The position numbers and the translations under genes are program-made. A stretch of DNA of 5,537 nt, taken from positions 6,282-11,818 of the forward strand of contig PMNQ01000175.1 of NCBI GenBank assembly GCA_003162555.1, in the 5' to 3' direction. Below the pieces are notes generated by a model. The model had not been told where the DNA came from. It worked only from the letters and a program-made list of their open reading frames with translations, and ran no database searches. This document shows, piece after piece, positions 1 to 5,537 of the stretch (the stretch's first letter is position 1; every line of letters begins with the position of its first letter). Source of the DNA: Gammaproteobacteria bacterium (GTDB lineage: Bacteria > Pseudomonadota > Gammaproteobacteria > Steroidobacterales > Steroidobacteraceae).

Positions 1-535
1 TGTCGCGCGCCGCGCGTGCAATTTGTACGTCAGTGATCGCAATCAATCCGACATCGTAGCGACGTTCCGCCTGCTCGAGCTGGCGGGTCACAGAACGCAG
101 CGCGCTTTCCTGCGCGGCGAGCGTGTCCTGCGCGCTGAGGACGCCGAAATAGACCAGCGCAACGCGCGACACCAGGTCTTCCTGCGCGGCGTGGTAATTG
201 GCCTCGCCCTGCGCCACGGTGCTGCTGGCGGCCTTGAGCGCCACCCAGTTGTCCCACGAGAACAGGTTGACCTGCAGGTTCAGGTTGGCCAGCGCCGGCG
301 TGGAAAAGTGCTGGCTCGCAACGCCGCCCCAGTTCTTGCTGGCGTTTACATCCAGCGGCAGCATGGCGAGGATCGCCTGCGTGCGCGTTTCGCGGGTCGC
401 CAGGTGCAGGAAATCCGCCTGCTGCATGGTCGGATCGGCCGCGAGCGCGTGATCGTAGACAGTCTGCAGGTCTTCGGCGCCAGCGGCGCCGGCGGCGCAA
501 CTTAAGGCCAGGGCAATCAACCAGTGACGATTCAT
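1..535 (-). CDS. tolC: TolC family outer membrane efflux channel, N-terminal part (runs off left edge)
   Basis: This is the outer-membrane and periplasmic channel subunit used by type I secretion systems and tripartite drug efflux pumps. The 178 visible codons begin with a signal peptide (hydrophobic stretch about residues 5-19, probable cleavage after Ala20 in AGA/ED). The mature start EDLQTVYDHALAADP matches the TolC opening ENLMQVYQQA...NP. Residues 88-98 (QVNLFSWDNWV) fit the first outer-membrane strand region (TolC: QSIFDMSKW). Residues 160-175 (YDVGLIAITDVQIARA) are nearly the E. coli FNVGLVAITDVQNARA. The 3' part and stop lie outside the window. I chose the ATG at 535 because GGA sits 10 bases upstream and the signal peptide then starts MNR. 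An in-frame ATG at 550 would add five residues but has no visible ribosome binding site. The gene starts about 50 bases after the rhodanese stop on the same strand, so it is probably in that operon. Family assignment is firm; the partner pump is unknown. Confidence 0.93.
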   Translation of the reverse strand, partial: MNRHWLIALALSCAAGAAGAEDLQTVYDHALAADPTMQQADFLHLATRETRTQAILAMLPLDVNASKNWGGVASQHFSTPALANLNLQVNLFSWDNWVALKAASSTVAQGEANYHAAQEDLVSRVALVYFGVLSAQDTLAAQESALRSVTRQLEQAERRYDVGLIAITDVQIARAARD

Positions 536-586
536 TCGCAATACATCCATTGTTGAGTTGTTGCTGTGGTTCGTATTCAAGTCGGC

Positions 587-913
587 TCAAGCCAGGTCCA
601 GATCAGGATCGATGTCGCGCGCCCAGGCAGCGATGCCGCCGCGCAGATTCCCGACCCGGCCAAATCCCCGGCCGACGAGAAATTCGGCCGCCCGCTGGCT
701 GCGCACCCCAGCCTGGCACATCACAATGATCTCCGCGTCTGCGTCAAGTTCCTCTATCCGCGACGGAATTTCCTGCAGCGGGATGCAAACGCACCCGGGG
801 AGGGAGGCCCGCGCCACTTCCCAGGGTTCGCGCACGTCGAGCAGGCAGAACTCCTGGCGGGCGTCCATCTTCGCCTTTAACCCGGCTGGGTCTATCTGGG
901 TTACAGCGGCCAT
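587..913 (-). CDS. Single-domain rhodanese-like sulfurtransferase
   Basis: A 108-residue cytoplasmic protein made of one rhodanese domain, the usual size for GlpE-type stand-alone rhodaneses. These carry sulfane sulfur as a persulfide on an active-site cysteine and pass it to cyanide, thiols or protein acceptors; the natural partner here cannot be read from sequence. Visible features, numbered from the ATG at 913: the DVREPWE motif (about 26-32), the active-site loop CQAGVRS with Cys66 and Arg71, and the C-terminal LRGGIAAW motif (about 90-97). All are intact, so activity is likely. Start choice: the ATG at 913 lies 2 bases after the upstream methyltransferase stop. A TTG at 919 overlapping that stop would add two residues and seems less likely. 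No clear Shine-Dalgarno is visible, so translation is probably coupled to the upstream gene. It lies between the PCMT-like gene and tolC. Confidence 0.93.
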   Translation of the reverse strand: MAAVTQIDPAGLKAKMDARQEFCLLDVREPWEVARASLPGCVCIPLQEIPSRIEELDADAEIIVMCQAGVRSQRAAEFLVGRGFGRVGNLRGGIAAWARDIDPDLDLA

Positions 914-915
914 CG

Positions 916-1569
916 TCAAAAACGGAACAAAGGCGGTGCGGGAGCGTTTTCAAGCGCTTCAAGGCTGGTTTCGAACAGCACCTGCGAGCTGAACTGGCTC
1001 GCGCCGAGCCTCTCGACCAGGCGGGCCTCCATGACCGAGCCGGTGCCGACAACCACGAACAGCCGCCCGCCGTATTTCAGCGCGCGCTCGAAGCGCGGAT
1101 CGTAGATCGGGAGCGAAGCGGTCAGCACGATGGCGTCATAGGCGGTCTCGCTGAACAGCGCCGCGCCGTCGGCGGTTGTCACTTCGACACTGGCGGCGCC
1201 CGCGGCCGCAAGGTTGGCGCGCGCGAGCGAGGCGATCTGTGCGTGCAACTCGAGCGATTGCACGCGGCCACCCAAGGCCGCAAGACAGGCCGACAGGTAG
1301 CCTGAGCCAGTACCGATTTCCAGCACCTGCTCGCCCTGGCGTACGCCCAGCGCCTGCAGCATGCGGCCCGCCAGCATCGGCGTCAGCATGTGCTTGCCGC
1401 AGGGCAGTGGCAGTGCGCAATCGGCGCAGGCCAGGGAACGCCAGGCCGCAGGCACGAACGGTTCGCGCGGCACGCGCTGCATCGCTTCGAGCGTGCGCGT
1501 GTCGAGTACCTCCCAGGTGCGTACCTGCTGGGAGATCATCTGGTCGAGTGCGGCCTGTGTACTGGTCAT
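916..1569 (-). CDS. Divergent protein-L-isoaspartate O-methyltransferase family protein
   Basis: A 217-residue SAM-dependent methyltransferase of the PCMT family, whose classical members methylate isoaspartyl residues in damaged proteins so they can be restored to aspartate. Visible: an N-terminal ISQQVR...VLD..TLEAM..VPRE.FVP segment typical of the family, SAM motif I VLEIGTGSGYLSA (83-95), an acidic residue after the second strand (SLELHA, 105-110), and the GGRLFVVVG segment (168-176). The C-terminal APPLFRF tail is also seen in relatives I know beside rhodanese-tolC. Oddity: classical Pcm has GQTISQP in the substrate loop, while this protein has GKHMLTP (58-64), with Thr in place of the usual Ser. 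It may therefore act on something other than isoaspartyl peptides, and I withhold the name pcm. The ATG at 1569 has no evident ribosome binding site. An AT-rich patch (about 1576-1602) directly upstream probably holds the promoter. First gene of the probable operon with the rhodanese and tolC. Confidence 0.88.
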   Translation of the reverse strand: MTSTQAALDQMISQQVRTWEVLDTRTLEAMQRVPREPFVPAAWRSLACADCALPLPCGKHMLTPMLAGRMLQALGVRQGEQVLEIGTGSGYLSACLAALGGRVQSLELHAQIASLARANLAAAGAASVEVTTADGAALFSETAYDAIVLTASLPIYDPRFERALKYGGRLFVVVGTGSVMEARLVERLGASQFSSQVLFETSLEALENAPAPPLFRF

Positions 1570-1800
1570 GGGGAACGCAATGATAGCAAGCTTTACTTAA
1601 TTCACGGTCGGCGCCGCGCGACCGCGCGCGCTGCGCACCACACGGGAATTCCCGGCTGTCGCGCGCAACAAAGTCGTCATCATATGGTGAATTCGCCCTC
1701 CGGTGCGACCACCCGCTGGGCTATGCTGCATTGGTATCCAACGGGCGGGCCGACCGGCACTGGCGCGCCTGAATATCAAAGAGGGAACCGCAGCCGCTTC
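1570..1800. other. Divergent intergenic region (PCMT-like gene / GGDEF-EAL gene)
   Basis: These 231 bases separate two divergently transcribed genes and should hold both promoters. The half next to the methyltransferase gene is AT-rich at about 1576-1602. It contains a TATCAT hexamer on the minus strand (1585-1580) that could be a -10 box, but no good -35 at 16-18 bases. On the plus strand TATGCT (1722-1727) is a possible -10, again without a convincing -35. A GC-rich stretch (1610-1635) of alternating CG could fold but has no clear role. Two adjacent dyads lie at 1643-1670. No small gene is supported here. Confidence 0.55.
1643..1670. promoter_or_regulatory. Perfect 12-bp palindrome plus adjacent imperfect dyad, possible operator
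   Basis: CGGGAATTCCCG at 1643-1654 is a perfect palindrome. Two bases later TGTCGCGCGCAACA (1657-1670) is a dyad with one mismatched pair per half (12 of 14 symmetric). Both lie between the two divergent start codons, where a dimeric regulator could control both directions. I do not recognise either as the site of a known regulator, and CG-rich alternation makes partial dyads common in this DNA, so the regulatory role is inference. Confidence 0.3.
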
Positions 1801-4104
1801 ATGTCGATCCTGGCGCTATTTTGCCTGCTGTTCGCGTTGCTCGCGGTGGCGTTGCTGGTGCTGTACGCCATGCAGCGTCGCCAGCGTGGTGCGCTCGAAG
1901 AATTGACGCGCCAGCTGCATCGCCTCGCCGTCGGCGGATCGCTCCGTGGCCGCGTCGAACTGGATACCGACCAGCGCGAAGTGACTGCGCTGGTGACGGT
2001 CGTGAATCACCTGCTAACGCGCGCTGCCACTGCGGCCGAACCGCTGTCGCAGCCGGCGCCGTCAGCCGCGGTGAGCGAACTGGGGGATCGCCTGCACGAA
2101 GCGGTGCTGATTCACGGCAGCAGCGGCATCCTTTACGCCAATCCTCAGTTCGCACAGCTGATCGGTGCACAGCCCGCCGAACTGGTGGGCCGCCGGCTGG
2201 AAGACCTGGTGCCGCCCGAGTTTGCCGAGCTGGTGGCCGACAACATCCGTCACCGGCTGGCCGGCGAAACCACCGCGGCGCGCTATGAGGTCGATCTGCT
2301 GGGACTCCAGGGACAACACGCGCGTCTCGAACTCAGTGCCTGGCCGGTCGATCACGCGGGTCAGCGTGCACTGCTGATCGTCGGCGTGGAAGTACTCCCG
2401 ACCCAGACGGTGGCGGCGCTCGCGGCGCCTTCCGGCATGCACTCGCGTGCCCGCGCGGCGCTTGAGTCGCTCCCAGGTGCGGTCGTGACGGTCGATCTGC
2501 ACAGCCAGGTCGACTACCTGAATCCGGCCGCCGCAGCGCTGCTGGGCGTTACGGGCGAGTCGGCCACGGGCACCTCGCTCGAGGAGCTGGCGCGCCACGC
2601 AAACGAGGCTGACCGCAAGCTGCTCGTCGAACCCGTCCATCAGGCGCTGACGGCCGGCGCACCGCTCAATCTTGGTCGCCGTCCCCTGGTGTTCGGACCG
2701 GAATCCGCCGAGCGCATGGTCGAGGTGACCGCGGCGCCGCTCCGTGACGAAGTCGGCGATATCACCGGCGCCGTGCTGCTGCTGCATGACGTCACCGAAT
2801 CGCGCGGCCTGACGCGCCAGATTTCCTACCAGGCGGCGCACGATGCGCTCACGGGTCTGGTCAACCGGCGCGAATTCGAACGCCGGCTGCAGGAGGCCGT
2901 CGATGGCGCGCGGCGCGGCGATGCCAGCCACGTGCTGTGCTACCTCGACCTGGACCGCTTCAAGGCGATCAATGACACCAGCGGCCATCAGGCGGGCGAC
3001 AGCCTGCTGCGCGATATCGCCAAGGTGGTGCGCGGCGGGGTGCGTGACTCCGACACCGTCGGTCGCCTCGGTGGCGACGAGTTCGGCATGCTGTTGATGG
3101 GCTGTCCGCTGGATAAGGCGCGGCAGATCGCCGATGAAGTCTGCCGCAAGGTCGCCGATCACCGCTTCGTGTGGCGCGATCGCATTTTCAATGTTGGCGC
3201 CAGCATCGGCCTGGTGGAAGTTTCCAGGGACGCGGCCAGCGTCGAGGAAGTGCTCGCGGCTGCCGACTCCGCCTGCTACCAGGCCAAGCGCCAGGGCAGT
3301 CACGTGACGGTGTACTCGGGGCGCGATGAATTGCACGCGCGCCAGAGCGGCGAGATCCACTGGCTGCAGTTGCTGCAGAGTGCGCTCAAGGAGCATCGCT
3401 TCGAGCTTTACTGCCAGCCGATCGTCGCGGCCTACGGCGATGGCGATGCCGGCCCGGCCATGGAAGTGCTGCTGCGGCTGCGCAACGATGCCGGCGAACA
3501 GGTCTCACCGGCGGATTTTCTGCAGGCGGCCGAACGCTACCGGTTGATGGGACTGATCGACCGGCAGGTCGTGCAGACCACGTTTGAAGCACTCGGGCGC
3601 GGCGCGATCGGCCTGCCGGCCAATCGCAGCATCGGCATCAATATTTCCGGCCAGACGCTCGCGGACGCGCAGTTCCTCGAATTCGTCGTCGAATGTTTCG
3701 ATGCCACCGGCGCCAGTCCTGGCCAGGTGTGCTTTGAGATCGCCGAGAGCGCGGTGATCGCCAATCTCGAGCATGCGCGCCGCTTCATCGGTGTGCTGCA
3801 CGGCATGGGCTGCCGCTTCGCGCTCGACGATTTCGGCAGTGGCATGGGTTCGTTCTCGAACCTGAAGCTGCTGGCGGTTGATTTCCTGAAAATCGATGGC
3901 TCGTTCATGCGCAACCTGGCGCGCGATTCCGTCAATCAGGCGATGGTCACGGCGATGATCAAGCTGGCGCGCACCCTCAATTTCAAGGTGATCGCCGAGC
4001 AGGTCGAAGACACTGCGTCGCTCGATGCCGCGCGCGCGATCGGCGTCGATTTCCTGCAGGGCTACGCGCTGGGCCGTCCCACGCCGATGCCGATCGCAGC
4101 CTAG
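1801..4104 (+). CDS. Membrane-anchored PAS-PAS-GGDEF-EAL cyclic-di-GMP cyclase/phosphodiesterase
   Basis: A 767-residue signalling enzyme acting at the inner membrane. In order: one transmembrane helix (about 2-23) followed by RRQR; a HAMP-like coil (about 30-76, with G.L..RV and a later E...L....N.LL pattern); PAS-like domain 1 (about 94-200); PAS-like domain 2 (about 219-334, ending HDVTESR); GGDEF (about 340-505) and EAL (about 518-765). The cyclase half has LDLDRFKAIND, the intact GGDEF at 424-428 and the inhibitory I-site RDSD at 415-418. The phosphodiesterase half has EVLLR (555-559, fits ExLxR), NIS, FEIAE, DDFGSG, LKIDG, AEQVE and QGY, so the metal and catalytic positions look present. 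Both activities are possible; which dominates cannot be told. Start: the ATG at 1801 places the helix at the N-terminus, with GAGGGAA about 13 bases upstream, a long spacing. In-frame ATGs at 1684 and 1723 would add an unrecognised, poorly hydrophobic segment. No other c-di-GMP gene is adjacent. It is transcribed alone, divergent from the PCMT-like gene. Confidence 0.93.
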   Translation: MSILALFCLLFALLAVALLVLYAMQRRQRGALEELTRQLHRLAVGGSLRGRVELDTDQREVTALVTVVNHLLTRAATAAEPLSQPAPSAAVSELGDRLHEAVLIHGSSGILYANPQFAQLIGAQPAELVGRRLEDLVPPEFAELVADNIRHRLAGETTAARYEVDLLGLQGQHARLELSAWPVDHAGQRALLIVGVEVLPTQTVAALAAPSGMHSRARAALESLPGAVVTVDLHSQVDYLNPAAAALLGVTGESATGTSLEELARHANEADRKLLVEPVHQALTAGAPLNLGRRPLVFGPESAERMVEVTAAPLRDEVGDITGAVLLLHDVTESRGLTRQISYQAAHDALTGLVNRREFERRLQEAVDGARRGDASHVLCYLDLDRFKAINDTSGHQAGDSLLRDIAKVVRGGVRDSDTVGRLGGDEFGMLLMGCPLDKARQIADEVCRKVADHRFVWRDRIFNVGASIGLVEVSRDAASVEEVLAAADSACYQAKRQGSHVTVYSGRDELHARQSGEIHWLQLLQSALKEHRFELYCQPIVAAYGDGDAGPAMEVLLRLRNDAGEQVSPADFLQAAERYRLMGLIDRQVVQTTFEALGRGAIGLPANRSIGINISGQTLADAQFLEFVVECFDATGASPGQVCFEIAESAVIANLEHARRFIGVLHGMGCRFALDDFGSGMGSFSNLKLLAVDFLKIDGSFMRNLARDSVNQAMVTAMIKLARTLNFKVIAEQVEDTASLDAARAIGVDFLQGYALGRPTPMPIAA

Positions 4105-4124
4105 CTGCCGTCTCCACAGGCAGC
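4104..4124. terminator. Small hairpin in the convergent gene junction, possible weak terminator
   Basis: GCTGCC (4104-4109) and GGCAGC (4119-4124) form a 6-bp stem with a 9-base loop, in the 24 bases between the convergent stops of the GGDEF-EAL gene and the PIG-L gene. The position suits a bidirectional terminator, but the stem is short, the loop is large and there is no T-run on either strand. It may not be an intrinsic terminator. Confidence 0.3.
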
Positions 4125-4128
4125 CACG

Positions 4129-5079
4129 CTACGGGGCCGGCGCGAAAATCTCGTCGTTGCGCACGAATGCGTCCAGGAAGCGGCTCATCACGCGAAGCTG
4201 CGTGTGGTGCTCATTCAGCGCCGCCAGTTTCCCGGCCACCTGGGCGTCGCTGAGCGGGAGCCTCTGCCAGGATAGATCACGCGCGATCTTTGGCGGCAGC
4301 AGAGGGCGCTCGCGATGCAGGCCGCGCGGCGCGGGCCATTCGTGCCCGGCATGCACGATCCAGTAGTAGATGCGGGCCTTCGACGCGCTGGCGCGCAGCA
4401 GTTCGACCGCCAGTGCGCCGCTCGCGTTGTGGTCCGGGTGCCGGTCCTGCGGCGCGGCGGCCAGCACGATCGTGGGTGCGAAGCGGACGATCACCTCCTG
4501 CAGGTTGCGCCGCAGTTCCGATCCCGTGTAAGGACTGCCCGGATGCAGCGCCTCGGCATATGGGACGGCGCTGACGCCCGTGTAGCGCGAACGGAGCGGC
4601 GCAGCCGATGGTGTGAGCAGCAGCGCGTGCACGTCGCGATCTGGAAATCCCAATAATATTTGCTGCGCGCGCGGCACACCGAGCCGGTCCGCCGCGGCGT
4701 GCGCCTCGGCGATGCGCCGCATGCCAAGCTGCTCCAGACCCGATGCCTTGGGCCGCAGCGTGCGTTCGGTGACGATGGCGTCGATCTCGAAGCTGTCGCC
4801 GGCCGTGATCCACACCACGCCGACTGTGGCGCCCGCCGCCACCGCCTGCTGCAGGTAACCACCGCAACACAGGGTCTCATCGTCCGGGTGCGGCGCGATC
4901 ACCAGGACGCGATCGGTGGAGCGCGGTGGCGCCATCTGCGGCAACGGCGCGGTTGTGCGGCCGTTGGCCGCGCGCGCAGTCAACAGCACTAAGGCGCTGA
5001 GCGCGGCGAGCGTGGCGATCGCGCCGAGTTTCGGCGCCAACCGCGCACATGGCGCCGTACTGATCGCTGCCAGGGACAT
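4129..5079 (-). CDS. PIG-L/LmbE family deacetylase with N-terminal signal or membrane anchor
   Basis: A 316-residue zinc-dependent deacetylase of the PIG-L (LmbE/MshB-like) family, which removes acetyl groups from N-acetylglucosamine-type sugars or related amides. Visible: a hydrophobic segment at about 18-37 followed by TARAANG, fitting a signal peptide or anchor; the family motif APHPDDE (62-68); TAGD (92-95); LGFPDRD (143-149); and HPDH (214-217). By comparison with MshB, His64, Asp67 and His217 would bind zinc and Asp66 would be the general base, so the active site looks complete. The C-terminal part (VHAGHEWPAPRG at 242-253, then W..LPL) resembles PIG-L members I associate with extracytoplasmic polysaccharides, but the substrate is not determinable. 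The ATG at 5079 lies 9 bases after the stop of the Ada-type gene, suggesting co-transcription. The ribosome binding site is weak. No glycosyltransferase or polysaccharide gene is in the window. Confidence 0.9.
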   Translation of the reverse strand: MSLAAISTAPCARLAPKLGAIATLAALSALVLLTARAANGRTTAPLPQMAPPRSTDRVLVIAPHPDDETLCCGGYLQQAVAAGATVGVVWITAGDSFEIDAIVTERTLRPKASGLEQLGMRRIAEAHAAADRLGVPRAQQILLGFPDRDVHALLLTPSAAPLRSRYTGVSAVPYAEALHPGSPYTGSELRRNLQEVIVRFAPTIVLAAAPQDRHPDHNASGALAVELLRASASKARIYYWIVHAGHEWPAPRGLHRERPLLPPKIARDLSWQRLPLSDAQVAGKLAALNEHHTQLRVMSRFLDAFVRNDEIFAPAP

Positions 5080-5088
5080 GCGCCGATT

Positions 5089-5537
5089 CTACCCGGGCCG
5101 GGACTCGCCCTCGCGCTCGAGCAGCGCGCGCTTGCGTTCGATGCCCCAGCGGTAACCAGACAGTGCGCCATCGCGCCGCACGACGCGATGGCAGGGAATC
5201 GCCACCGCCAGCGCATTGGCGGCACAGGCCTGCGCCACGGCGCGCGCCGACTGCGGCGCGCCGATGCGGCGGGCGATCTCGGCGTAGCTGGCAGTGGCGC
5301 CGGCGGGGATCCGCAGCAGCGCCTGCCAGACTTTTTGCTGGAATACCGTACCGCGTACGTCGAGCGGCAATTTCAGCCCTTGCGAGGGCGCATCGACCAT
5401 GCGCACCACTGCGGCCACGCAGCGTTCGAAACTCGCCTCGCCGCCCAGCAGGTTGGCGCGCGGAAAGCGATCCTGCAGATCGCGCAGCAACGCGTCCGGG
5501 TCGTTGCCCAGCAGGATCGCGCAGATGCCCTTGTCGC
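5089..5537 (-). CDS. ada: Ada-type methylated-DNA--protein-cysteine methyltransferase, C-terminal part (runs off right edge)
   Basis: The 148 visible residues cover the alkyltransferase part that moves methyl groups from O6-methylguanine (and O4-methylthymine) in DNA to its own cysteine, a suicide reaction. The frame stays open to the right edge and begins DKGICAILLGNDPDALLRDL, very like the E. coli Ada segment ERGICAILLGDD. The 5' end is therefore outside the window, and the TTG at 5490 is not the start. Visible, by fragment position: LPLDVRGT.FQQKVWQAL (57-73), IPAGATASYAEIA (76-88), the helix-turn-helix arginine in ARAV (Arg98), Asn107, the acceptor motif IPCHRVV with Cys115 (codon 5193-5191), and GYRWG (127-131). 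All key residues are intact. The linker favours Ada, with AraC-type regulatory and phosphotriester-repair domains upstream, over stand-alone Ogt. Those domains are not visible, so the symbol is provisional. The gene ends 9 bases before the PIG-L deacetylase. Confidence 0.88.
   Translation of the reverse strand, partial: DKGICAILLGNDPDALLRDLQDRFPRANLLGGEASFERCVAAVVRMVDAPSQGLKLPLDVRGTVFQQKVWQALLRIPAGATASYAEIARRIGAPQSARAVAQACAANALAVAIPCHRVVRRDGALSGYRWGIERKRALLEREGESRPG

Noticed and set aside
30..590. 186-codon minus-strand frame overlapping the tolC start
   Set aside because: It is Arg/Gly-rich and out of frame with the clear TolC sequence (signal peptide plus VGLIAITDVQIARA).
1610..1635. GC-rich alternating CG stretch as a hairpin or terminator
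   Set aside because: It can pair with itself but is low-complexity sequence with no T-run, and it does not lie downstream of any gene.
1597..1779. 60-codon minus-strand open frame in the divergent intergenic region
   Set aside because: It needs a TTG start, has no ribosome binding site, is Arg/Ala-rich low-complexity sequence, and spans the likely promoter region.
1390..1800. Upstream extension of the GGDEF-EAL frame into and across the PCMT-like gene
   Set aside because: The translation has no recognisable domain and overlaps well-supported coding sequence on the other strand. The membrane helix directly after the ATG at 1801 marks a natural N-terminus.
2062..3396. Long open frame (444 codons) on the minus strand opposite the GGDEF-EAL gene
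   Set aside because: It shows no recognisable domain and lies entirely antisense to well-supported PAS and GGDEF coding sequence. Long antisense frames are expected in GC-rich codon-biased genes.
5089..5490. Treating the alkyltransferase as a complete 133-residue protein starting at TTG 5490
   Set aside because: The frame stays open to the window edge, and the upstream residues (GICAILLGND) match the Ada linker segment, so the gene is truncated by the window, not short.

Overview
The window reads as high-GC chromosomal DNA from a proteobacterium, most likely a gammaproteobacterium. This rests on three things: the GC-rich third codon positions, a TolC very close in pattern to the enterobacterial protein, and the order pcm-like methyltransferase / rhodanese / tolC, which I recall from Xanthomonadales and related gammaproteobacteria. 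No species can be named from the sequence alone. I see no tRNA, rRNA, CRISPR array, insertion sequence or prophage gene.

Layout. (1) Bases 1-1569, minus strand: a compact run of three genes, read right to left. They are a divergent protein-L-isoaspartate O-methyltransferase (PCMT) family protein, a single-domain rhodanese whose start lies 2 bases past the methyltransferase stop, and the first 178 codons of a TolC-family outer-membrane efflux channel that runs off the left edge. (2) Bases 1570-1800: a divergent intergenic region with a perfect 12-bp palindrome and an adjacent imperfect dyad. (3) Bases 1801-4104, plus strand: a 767-residue membrane-anchored PAS-PAS-GGDEF-EAL protein for cyclic-di-GMP turnover, with both catalytic sites and the product-inhibition site apparently intact. 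(4) Bases 4105-4128: a short convergent junction with a small hairpin. (5) Bases 4129-5537, minus strand: the C-terminal alkyltransferase part of an Ada-type DNA repair protein, running off the right edge. It is followed after 9 bases by a PIG-L/LmbE-family deacetylase with an N-terminal membrane or signal segment.

How the genes fit together. The left block is a likely operon with protein repair or methyl transfer, sulfur transfer and envelope export, though no shared pathway is established. The middle gene is a stand-alone signalling enzyme transcribed away from that block. The right pair is probably co-transcribed, placing a carbohydrate-type deacetylase directly behind an alkylation-repair gene. 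I found no convincing new system. The points most worth checking are the Ada/PIG-L pairing, the altered substrate loop of the PCMT-like protein, and the dyads in the divergent region.
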